Below the pieces are notes generated by a model. That model saw only the letters and a list, made by a program, of their open reading frames with translations, was not told the origin of the DNA and did no database searches. The position numbers were made by a program, and so were the translations under genes. A stretch of DNA of 8,906 bases from Desulfuromonadales bacterium. GTDB lineage: Bacteria > Desulfobacterota > Desulfuromonadia > Desulfuromonadales > BM103. Positions 1 through 5,519 of the stretch are shown here, in pieces. Every line of letters starts with the position of its first letter. Positions within the stretch are counted from its first letter, which is position 1. The stretch spans positions 1 to 8,906 of the forward strand of contig DAOVNV010000092.1 in the NCBI GenBank assembly GCA_030630015.1. Reading direction: 5' to 3'.

Positions 1-86
1 TGCAAAGCCTCACGACTGGCCGCCTCGAAATCCTTCTCGACGACACGACCATCCGAAGTCCCAATTTTACAGCGATAGAGATGCAT
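1..86 (-). CDS. 5' end of a possible type II secretion F-family (GspF/PilC-like) protein, cut by the window edge
   Basis: An open frame enters from the left edge and reads MHLYRCKIGTSDGR, then VVEKDFEAASREAL, 28 residues before the window stops. The opening (short start, Tyr-Arg-Cys-Lys, then a Gly-Arg turn and an acidic 'EA.S.EAL' helix) resembles the N-terminus of the GspF/PilC inner-membrane family, which act as platform proteins in type II secretion and type IV pili. That match is from memory and rests on very few residues. The start is uncertain: ATG at 84-86 has a GGGG 3 bases upstream, while an in-frame ATG at 93-95 would add MGL and has a weaker ribosome site. The gene is separated from the hup/tRNA-Asp unit by a terminator and a palindromic repeat, so it is probably a separate transcription unit. 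It could also be an unrelated conserved protein. Confidence 0.4.
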   Translation of the reverse strand, partial: MHLYRCKIGTSDGRVVEKDFEAASREAL

Positions 87-132
87 TAGCCCCATTTTTT
101 ACCATATTCTACTCAAAAAATGAATGAGAAAG

Positions 133-303
133 CCTAGGGGGCTGTCGGACTATCCGGACCGCAGCGAAAATTTGGAGGTTTGTGACCAGATTTGAGCTCG
201 TTTGAAGGCGCATAGCCGTAGCTATGGGCCGAAAGGGAGCTGAAATATGGGCCAAACAGCCGGATTTGCAGCCGGTTCATGGATAGCCCGACAGCCCCCT
301 AGG
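133..303. repeat. 171-bp long imperfect palindrome, MITE-like intergenic repeat
   Basis: The ends 133-155 and 281-303 are 23-bp inverted repeats with one mismatch (A149 opposite C287); they start CCTAGGGGGCTGTCGG. The symmetry continues inward with interruptions: AGCTC at 195-199 pairs with GAGCT at 237-241, and CATAG at 211-215 pairs with CTATG at 222-226. All share a dyad centre near 218, so the whole element can fold into a single long hairpin. No reading frame of substance lies inside. The terminal CCTAGG is its own reverse complement, so it counts as both inverted and direct repeat. A CTAG target duplication, which fits the YTAR rule of IS5-type elements, is therefore possible but cannot be distinguished from the arms. 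It sits between the tRNA-Asp terminator and the next gene. Confidence 0.75.
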
Positions 304-371
304 AGGTGGGTCTAAATTGTCAATTGCAGGCTCCCTCGCCAGATCGGAAATCAAAAAAACAATGCATCATT

Positions 372-404
372 AAAAAAAGGCGATCCCGTAACAAGGGATC
401 GCCT
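372..404 (-). terminator. Intrinsic terminator of the hup/tRNA-Asp unit
   Basis: AGGCGATCCC at 378-387 and GGGATCGCCT at 395-404 form a perfect 10-bp, GC-rich stem with a 7-base loop (388-394). Read on the minus strand, the stem is followed directly by seven T residues (372-378, the first closing the stem). It lies 10 bases beyond the CCA end of tRNA-Asp, as expected for the end of that transcript. Confidence 0.93.
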
Positions 405-414
405 CTGAAAAGAA

Positions 415-491
415 TGGCGGGGCTGACGGGACTCGAACCCGCGACCTCCGGCGTGACAGGCCGGCGTTGTAACCGACTCTACTACAGCCCC
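415..491 (-). tRNA. tRNA-Asp (anticodon GUC)
   Basis: The 77-base gene folds as a cloverleaf. The acceptor stem GGGGCTG (485-491) pairs with CAGCCCC (419-425), followed by discriminator G and an encoded CCA (415-417). The anticodon stem CCGGC/GCCGG encloses the loop CTGTCAC, giving anticodon GTC. The T arm GCGGG-TTCGAGT-CCCGT is normal. The D stem is unusual: GTAG against CAAC leaves an A-A opposition at positions 12-23, although A14, G18 and G19 are in place. No promoter is visible in the 123 bases after hup, and the intrinsic terminator follows at once, so it is probably processed from the hup transcript. Confidence 0.96.
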
Positions 492-504
492 ACTCCAGAC
501 AGAA

Positions 505-560
505 AATAGGAAACGAACATGAGGCGGGAACAGCACTACCTCATTCCTCCGTTTCCTATT
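505..560 (-). other. Stem-loop in the hup - tRNA-Asp spacer
   Basis: AATAGGAAACG (505-515) and CGTTTCCTATT (550-560) are perfect 11-bp arms. Inside them ATGAGG (519-524) pairs with CCTCAT (539-544), with small asymmetric bulges between the two stems. The hairpin ends 13 bases before the tRNA-Asp 5' end on the minus strand. It is followed by TTCTGTC rather than a clean T-run, so it is not a strong terminator. It may be an RNA-processing site separating the hup mRNA from the tRNA precursor (inference). Confidence 0.6.
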
Positions 561-576
561 CCCAGTATGCACTCTG

Positions 577-600
577 ATGGCCGTCCACGACGACAGCCAT
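577..600 (-). other. Small stem-loop just after the hup stop codon
   Basis: ATGGCCGTC (577-585) and GACAGCCAT (592-600) form a 9-bp stem with one G-U wobble and a 6-base loop. It starts 16 bases past the hup stop codon. There is no T-run behind it, so it would protect the hup mRNA 3' end or pause transcription rather than terminate it; that role is inferred. Confidence 0.5.
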
Positions 601-615
601 GTTTATGCCGATATT

Positions 616-888
616 TTAATTAACAGCATCCTTCAGGGCCTTGCCGGCCTTGAACTTGGGCACCTTGGCAGCCGGGATGTTAATCTTGGCACCGGTCTGG
701 GGGTTCTGCCCCTGGCGTGCAGCACGCTGGCCAACGCTGAATGTACCAAAACCAACCAAAGAGACTTTTTCGTCTGCCTTGAGGGCATCTGTCACGGCAT
801 CAGTTACCGCCTTGAGAGCCTTCTCGGCATCAGCTTTACTCAGTCCCGACTTTTCCGCAATCGCATTGACAAGATCGGCTTTTGTCAC
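616..888 (-). CDS. hup: HU-family histone-like DNA-binding protein
   Basis: This is a 90-residue protein, the standard length of HU subunits. HU dimers bind and bend DNA with little sequence preference and organise the nucleoid. The N-terminal helices (MTKADLVNAIA...LSKADAEKALKAV, about 1-38) form the dimer body. GFGTFSV (46-52) is the conserved turn. The DNA arm carries QNPQTG (61-66), with Pro63 at the position that intercalates into DNA, and the C-terminus IPAAKVPKFKAGKALKDAV is diagnostic. The start is GTG at 886-888: GGAGG at 895-899 lies 6 bases upstream, and the ATG at 891-893 is out of frame and stops after two codons. It has its own promoter downstream of lon. IHF is less likely because the arm and C-terminus are of HU type. 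Confidence 0.97.
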   Translation of the reverse strand: MTKADLVNAIAEKSGLSKADAEKALKAVTDAVTDALKADEKVSLVGFGTFSVGQRAARQGQNPQTGAKINIPAAKVPKFKAGKALKDAVN

Positions 889-894
889 AACATA

Positions 895-899
895 CCTCC
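895..899 (-). promoter_or_regulatory. Shine-Dalgarno site fixing the GTG start of hup
   Basis: GGAGG on the minus strand lies 6 bases before the GTG at 886-888. A closer ATG (891-893) reads ATG TTG TGA and ends at once, so the GTG is the true start. Confidence 0.8.
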
Positions 900-939
900 A
901 CGCACAATTAGATGTTAAGCCCTGCTGAAAACGGCTTTA

Positions 940-969
940 TTTATATCAGAGGGCTGGAAAAAGAGTCAA
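940..969 (-). promoter_or_regulatory. Sigma-70-type promoter of hup
   Basis: On the minus strand, TTGACT (964-969) is followed after 18 bases by TATAAA (940-945). The predicted start of transcription is near 933, giving a 5' leader of about 45 bases. The promoter begins 21 bases past the lon stop codon, so hup can be expressed independently of the protease genes. Confidence 0.8.
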
Positions 970-990
970 GAGAATATTTACGAACAAACG

Positions 991-3408
991 CTAATGATGC
1001 ACCGTATCTTGGGCGTTTAGAGGATATTTCCGCCCACCATCCTCTACCTCTGCCGAGAAGCAGTCCGGAACAGCCTCCGCAAGGACTTCGTCCATATGCG
1101 TCACCGGCAAAACCGTCATATGCGCCAGGATCGTCTGAGGAACTTCCTCAAGATTTTTTTCATTTTCAGCCGGTATCAAAACCCTGGTAATCCCGGCCCG
1201 CTTCGCCGCCAGCAGTTTCTCCTTGAGTCCGCCGATGGCAAGCACGCGGCCACGCAGGGTGATCTCGCCGGTCATGGCCAGATCCTGGTCTACGCTGTTG
1301 CCGGTCAAGGCTGATGTCAAGGCGACCGCCATGGTGATACCCGCAGAAGGACCATCCTTGGGAATAGCGCCTTCCGGAACATGGATATGAATGTCCACCT
1401 TGCTGTAGAAGTCCTCCTCCAGACCGAGTTCCTCCCAGCGGGAGCGCACATAGCTCAAAGCTGCCTGGGCCGATTCACGCATGACTTCGCCCAGCTTGCC
1501 GGTCACCGTCAATTTCCCCTGACCGGGAAGCACAGTTGCCTCGACAGTGAGGATTTCTCCTCCAACTTCCGTCCAGGCCAGACCGTTGGTCAGACCGACT
1601 CGGTGCTCATCCTCCTTGACACCGTAACTGTATCTGGGAACACCGAGGAACTTCTTGATCTGTGGCACGCCAACCTGGAAGCGACGTTTTTCCCCGGCAG
1701 ACTTGACCACCTCCCGGGCAATCTTGCGGCAGATATTCGCAATCTCCCGCTCGAGGCTGCGCACGCCGGCTTCACGGGTATAGCGCTGAGTAATTTCACG
1801 TACGGCCGCCTCGGAGAATTTCACCTGTCCATCCTTGAGACCGTGCGTCTCAATCTGCTTGGGCAGGAGATACCGTTCAGCGATATGAATTTTTTCGTCC
1901 TCCGTATAACCCTCAAGACGAATCACTTCCATACGATCACGCAGTGGCCCGGGGATGGCAGACAGATTATTAGCGGTGGCAATAAACATTACCGATGACA
2001 GATCGTAGTCCACATCCAGAAAATGATCGCCGAAGGCATGATTCTGCTCCGGATCGAGGACTTCCAGCAAGGCCGAGGAAGGATCGCCTCGAAAATCGGT
2101 ACTCATCTTATCGACTTCATCGAGCAGAAAGACCGGGTTTTTCACCGCAACCTTGCGCAACCCCTGGATCACCTTGCCGGGCATGGCCCCGATGTAGGTG
2201 CGGCGATGCCCCCTGATCTCGGCCTCGTCGCGCACACCTCCCAGGGAGACACGCAGGAACTTGCGGCCCATGGCCCGGGCAATGGAACGACCGAGCGAGG
2301 TTTTGCCAACCCCGGGAGGGCCAACCAGACAAAGGATCGGCCCCTTGATCTTTTTAACCAGGATCTGTACGGCAAGATACTCGAGAATCCGCTCTTTGAC
2401 TTTATCCAACCCGTAATGGTCCGCCTCGAGGACCTCTTCAGCTTTTTCAAGGTCGATCTGGTCACGCGTTCCTTTTTTCCAGGGCAGCGTCACCAACCAG
2501 TCAACATAGTTGCGAACCACGGTCGCTTCGGCCGACATGGGCGACATCATCTTGAGCTTGCGCAGTTCGCCTTCCGCCTTGTCGGTGGCCTCTTTTGACA
2601 TGCGGCTTTTCTGGATTTTTTCCTCCAGTTCCCGCAGTTCCTGTTTGAACTCGTCCTTCTCACCAAGCTCCTTCTGGATGGCACGCATCTGCTCGTTGAG
2701 ATAATACTCCTTCTGGCTACGCTCCATCTGGTTTTTGACCCGGCCTCTGATCTTCTTTTCGATCTGCAGGATCTCGACCTCGCGCTCCATGAGATGCAAC
2801 AACTCTTCAAGCCGCACAAGCGGGGCAACCTCTTCGAGCACCTTTTGTTTGTCAATAATCTGGACATTCAGGTGGGCTACGAGGGTGTCGGCGAATCGCC
2901 CAGGCTCTTCAATTCCGGCTACCGATGTGACCAGTTCCGGGGGGATTTTCTTACTCAGGCTGGCATAACTTTCGAACGCGTTGTTGACACTGCGTATCAA
3001 GGCTTCCTGTTCCGGCGAATCGACCTCCTGGTCAGGAAGAGTTTCGAGAGCCCCGAACAGGCAGTCTTCAGAAAAATCATAGCGGTGAGAACGCGCCCGG
3101 AGCTTGCCTTCCACCAGGACCTTGACCGTCCCGTCGGGCAGTTTAAGCATCTGGACCACCTGGCCCAGGGTGCCCACTTCGTAAAGATCTTCAACCTTGG
3201 GGTCGTCTGTCTTCGGATCCCGCTGGGTAACCAGGAAAATCTGCTTGTCATCCTCCATGGCCCGTTCCAGGGCCTGGATGGAGCGCGGCCGCCCCACGAA
3301 CAAGGGAGTCACCATGTAAGGGAAGATCACGATATCCCGCAGAGGCAAAACCGGGTATCGCTCGGGATGCTCGCTTTCATCCACAAAATTTTCAAGGTAA
3401 TCCGTCAT
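991..3408 (-). CDS. lon: ATP-dependent Lon protease (LonA type)
   Basis: This 805-residue protein is a full LonA (E. coli Lon has 784). It forms a cytoplasmic homohexamer that unfolds and degrades misfolded proteins and short-lived regulators using ATP. The substrate-recognition N-domain starts at YPVLPLRDIVIFP (18-30). A long helical stretch (about 190-290) leads to the AAA+ domain, with Walker A GPPGVGKT (363-370), Walker B LLDEVDK (428-434), the sensor-1 region TANN (478-481), PLRDR (488-492) and sensor-2 EAGVR (546-550). The protease domain carries PKDGPSAG with catalytic Ser688 and GGLKEK with catalytic Lys731, the dyad spacing seen in E. coli (Ser679/Lys722). A tail of about 25 residues after the core is variable. 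The ribosome site before ATG 3406-3408 is weak (AGG 12 bases away), but no alternative start is near. A MITE-like element separates it from clpX. Confidence 0.98.
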   Translation of the reverse strand: MTDYLENFVDESEHPERYPVLPLRDIVIFPYMVTPLFVGRPRSIQALERAMEDDKQIFLVTQRDPKTDDPKVEDLYEVGTLGQVVQMLKLPDGTVKVLVEGKLRARSHRYDFSEDCLFGALETLPDQEVDSPEQEALIRSVNNAFESYASLSKKIPPELVTSVAGIEEPGRFADTLVAHLNVQIIDKQKVLEEVAPLVRLEELLHLMEREVEILQIEKKIRGRVKNQMERSQKEYYLNEQMRAIQKELGEKDEFKQELRELEEKIQKSRMSKEATDKAEGELRKLKMMSPMSAEATVVRNYVDWLVTLPWKKGTRDQIDLEKAEEVLEADHYGLDKVKERILEYLAVQILVKKIKGPILCLVGPPGVGKTSLGRSIARAMGRKFLRVSLGGVRDEAEIRGHRRTYIGAMPGKVIQGLRKVAVKNPVFLLDEVDKMSTDFRGDPSSALLEVLDPEQNHAFGDHFLDVDYDLSSVMFIATANNLSAIPGPLRDRMEVIRLEGYTEDEKIHIAERYLLPKQIETHGLKDGQVKFSEAAVREITQRYTREAGVRSLEREIANICRKIAREVVKSAGEKRRFQVGVPQIKKFLGVPRYSYGVKEDEHRVGLTNGLAWTEVGGEILTVEATVLPGQGKLTVTGKLGEVMRESAQAALSYVRSRWEELGLEEDFYSKVDIHIHVPEGAIPKDGPSAGITMAVALTSALTGNSVDQDLAMTGEITLRGRVLAIGGLKEKLLAAKRAGITRVLIPAENEKNLEEVPQTILAHMTVLPVTHMDEVLAEAVPDCFSAEVEDGGRKYPLNAQDTVHH

Positions 3409-3444
3409 AAATTTTCAAAACCTGTTTCAATCTCAAGCAGGGAA

Positions 3445-3601
3445 GACAACTTGTAACTATTCAGCAAATCCCACCTTTAGCACTCTAGCTGCGTTGCTGT
3501 GCTGCTCAAATGCTCACATACCTGGTGTATGCTGCGCTTCTGCGCTGCTCGCGCCTTGCCAGAGCACAAAAATCGGGCCTGCTGAACAGTTACGACAACT
3601 T
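3445..3601. mobile_element. MITE-like element (3453-3593) with exact 8-bp target duplication, IS66-type ends
   Basis: The 141-bp core begins GTAACTATTCAGCA (3453-3466) and ends TGCTGAACAGTTAC (3580-3593); these are 14-bp inverted ends with one mismatch. Further inward, GCACTCTAGC on the left matches the inverted GCTCTGGC region on the right, with mismatches, and the middle (about 3488-3551) is rich in GCTGC/GCGCAG units around a CATACC...GGTGTATG centre. GACAACTT occurs directly on both flanks (3445-3452 and 3594-3601), an exact 8-bp direct repeat. It is too short to encode a transposase. Ends starting GTAA with an 8-bp duplication are the known pattern of IS66-family elements, so trans-mobilisation by such a transposase is inferred. 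It lies 5 bases past the clpX stop; removing it and one repeat copy leaves a clpX-lon gap of 49 bases. Confidence 0.85.
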
Positions 3602-3606
3602 CAACT

Positions 3607-4854
3607 TCAGGCGGATTCTGCGCAATCGTACAGAATGATCGGTTGAGCGTTCTGCAGGATGACTTCTTCACTGAACACAACCTCTTTCACCCGATCCTGA
3701 GACGGAATCTCGTACATCACGTCCAGCATTGCATTTTCAAGAATGGACCGCAGTCCACGGGCACCTGTCTTGCGCTTCATCGCCTCACCAGCAATTGCAG
3801 CAAGAGCACCGTCAGTAAATTTAAGGGTGACCCCCTCCATTTCGAACAGTTTCTGATACTGCTTGACCAAGGCGTTCTTCGGTTCACAAAGAATCCGTAC
3901 CAAGGATTCTTCATCGAGTTCGTCGAGTGTCGCAACCACCGGCAGACGACCGATGAACTCGGGGATCAGCCCGAACTTGAGAAGATCGCCCGGCTCAACC
4001 TGAGCCAGGGTTTCTCCCACTTTACGCTCATCCTCGCTGACCAGTTCGGCGCCGAACCCCATTGATTTGTTGCCGATCCTCTGATTGATAATCGATTCCA
4101 GGCCGGAAAAGGCACCGCCGCAGATAAACAGGATGTTGCTGGTGTCAACCTTGAGAAATTCCTGCTGAGGATGCTTGCGTCCGCCCTTGGGGGGCACGCT
4201 CGCCGTGGTCCCTTCAATGATCTTCAGCAGAGCCTGCTGAACACCTTCACCGGACACATCCCGGGTAATCGACGGGGAATCTGACTTACGAGCAATCTTG
4301 TCGACCTCGTCGATGTAAATGATCCCCTTCTGGGCCTTCTCCAGATCATAGTCAGCGGACTGCAACAGGCTCAGGATGATATTTTCGACATCCTCACCCA
4401 CATAACCGGCCTCGGTCAGATTGGTCGCATCGGCAATTGCAAAGGGGACATCCAGAACCCTGGCCAAAGTCTGAGCCAGCAGGGGTTTTCCGCTACCGGT
4501 TGGCCCGAGCAGCAGGATATTGCTCTTCTGGACTTCGACGTCGCCGGTCTTGTCTAAATTCTCTACTCGCTTGTAGTGATTGTAGACCGCAACGGACAAA
4601 ACTTTCTTGGCGCGTTCCTGCCCAATTACGAAATCATCAAGAACATCCTTGACCTCAGCGGGCTTTGGCATGCTGCCGCCGCCAACCGACGCATCGTCAG
4701 CGGGGATTTCTTCCGCAACGATATCCTTGCACAGCTCAATACACTCGTCGCAGATATAAACGGCAGGGCCGGCAATCAGCTTTTTTACGTCCTCTTGCGC
4801 TTTGCCGCAAAAAGAGCAGGTCAACTGGCCATCCTGTCCACTACTGTTGGTCAC
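3607..4854 (-). CDS. clpX: ClpX, ATP-dependent unfoldase of ClpXP, with an altered Walker A motif
   Basis: The 415-residue protein (E. coli ClpX 424) is the AAA+ hexamer that recognises tagged substrates, unfolds them and threads them into ClpP. The N-terminal zinc domain has Cys13, Cys16, Cys35 and Cys38 (CSFC...CDEC). Pore loop GYVG is at 150-153, Walker B YIDEVDK at 180-186, the RKH loop at 226-228, a ClpP-contacting loop of MGF form at 265-267, the arginine finger in FIGR at Arg303, and sensor-2 GARG at 364-367. The exception is Walker A, which reads GPTGSGKP (117-124): Pro124 (codon CCC, 4483-4485) replaces the invariant Thr that helps hold Mg-ATP. Unless it is a sequence error, ATPase activity should be badly impaired. 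The start chosen is GTG 4852-4854, with AGAGGT 6 bases upstream; an ATG at 4891-4893 would add 13 residues but lacks a ribosome site. clpP lies 80 bases upstream. Confidence 0.97.
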   Translation of the reverse strand: MTNSSGQDGQLTCSFCGKAQEDVKKLIAGPAVYICDECIELCKDIVAEEIPADDASVGGGSMPKPAEVKDVLDDFVIGQERAKKVLSVAVYNHYKRVENLDKTGDVEVQKSNILLLGPTGSGKPLLAQTLARVLDVPFAIADATNLTEAGYVGEDVENIILSLLQSADYDLEKAQKGIIYIDEVDKIARKSDSPSITRDVSGEGVQQALLKIIEGTTASVPPKGGRKHPQQEFLKVDTSNILFICGGAFSGLESIINQRIGNKSMGFGAELVSEDERKVGETLAQVEPGDLLKFGLIPEFIGRLPVVATLDELDEESLVRILCEPKNALVKQYQKLFEMEGVTLKFTDGALAAIAGEAMKRKTGARGLRSILENAMLDVMYEIPSQDRVKEVVFSEEVILQNAQPIILYDCAESA

Positions 4855-4860
4855 GTTTTC

Positions 4861-4866
4861 ACCTCT
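4861..4866 (-). promoter_or_regulatory. Shine-Dalgarno site deciding the clpX start
   Basis: AGAGGT on the minus strand lies 6 bases before GTG 4852-4854. Starting there gives MTNSSGQDGQLTCSFCGK, the usual short lead into the ClpX zinc domain. The upstream ATG at 4891-4893 has no such site. Confidence 0.75.
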
Positions 4867-4870
4867 AACC

Positions 4871-4889
4871 AGTTTCCCACATGGAAACT
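4871..4889 (-). other. Hairpin in the clpP-clpX spacer, just upstream of the clpX ribosome site
   Basis: AGTTTCC (4871-4877) and GGAAACT (4883-4889) are perfect 7-bp arms around a 5-base loop. The stem ends 4 bases before the AGAGGT ribosome site of clpX. It has no T-run, so it is not a terminator. It could influence clpX translation or mRNA processing within the tig-clpP-clpX message; this is inferred from position only. Confidence 0.5.
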
Positions 4890-4934
4890 TCATTGTATCT
4901 AGTTTAGAGATTCCGGATAAATACTAACGGAAAA

Positions 4935-5519
4935 TCAGCTCTTTCTGGTCACTATGTCATCGATGATACCATACTCTTTTGCCGCTTCGCTACCCATGAA
5001 AAAGTCCCGCTCTGTGTCGGCGGCAATCTGCTCCAGGCTCTGCCCGGTATGAGTCGCCAGAAGCTGGTTGAGGGTATCACGCATACGCAGGATTTCCTGG
5101 GCATGGATGCTGATGTCGCTGGCCTGTCCCTGGAACCCGCCGAGGGGCTGGTGGATCATGACCCGGGCATTGGGAAGCGCATGGCGTTTGCCTTCAGCAC
5201 CGGCCGCCAGCAGAACAGCACCCATGCTGGCTGCCTGCCCCACACAGATAGTGGAAACAGGAGCCTTGAGGTACTGGATGGTATCGTAAATGGCCATCCC
5301 GGCGGTGACCACGCCGCCCGGCGAATTAATATACAGGTGGATATCTTTATCCGGGTCTTCCGACTCCAGGAAAAGTAGTTGGGCAATCACCAGGTTGGCA
5401 AGCTGGTCATCGATCGCACCGCCGAGAAAAATGATGCGATCCTTGAGCAGACGGGAGTAAATATCATAGGCCCGTTCACCACGGCCCGTCTGTTCTACAA
5501 CCATTGGTATCAGGCTCAT
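4935..5519 (-). CDS. clpP: ClpP, serine peptidase subunit of ClpXP
   Basis: This 194-residue protein forms the two-ring, 14-subunit chamber that cuts polypeptides delivered by ClpX or ClpA. The catalytic triad is complete: Ser98 in GQAASMGAVLL, His123 in MIHQPLGG, and Asp172 in ADTERDFFM. INSPGG (65-69 region) is the conserved substrate-binding strand, and DRIIFLGG (27-34) is the usual N-terminal block. The short MSLIPMVVEQ leader is typical of a propeptide trimmed during assembly. The start ATG 5517-5519 overlaps the tig stop as ATGA, and GAGGAGG inside the tig 3' end lies 5 bases upstream, so the two genes are translationally coupled. clpX follows after 80 bases, matching its role as ClpP's partner. 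Confidence 0.98.
   Translation of the reverse strand: MSLIPMVVEQTGRGERAYDIYSRLLKDRIIFLGGAIDDQLANLVIAQLLFLESEDPDKDIHLYINSPGGVVTAGMAIYDTIQYLKAPVSTICVGQAASMGAVLLAAGAEGKRHALPNARVMIHQPLGGFQGQASDISIHAQEILRMRDTLNQLLATHTGQSLEQIAADTERDFFMGSEAAKEYGIIDDIVTRKS

Noticed and set aside
133..303. A CRISPR or tandem-repeat reading of the palindromic repeats
   Set aside because: None of the repeat regions contains regularly spaced direct repeats with unique spacers; all are inverted repeats.
351..572. A 73-codon frame on the minus strand after hup
   Set aside because: It passes straight through tRNA-Asp and the terminator, so it is not a gene.
917..937. AAGCC...GGCTT stem between the hup promoter and start, as a lon terminator or hup attenuator
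   Set aside because: Only 5 bp with an 11-base loop and no T-run; it begins about where hup transcription should start. Too weak to annotate.
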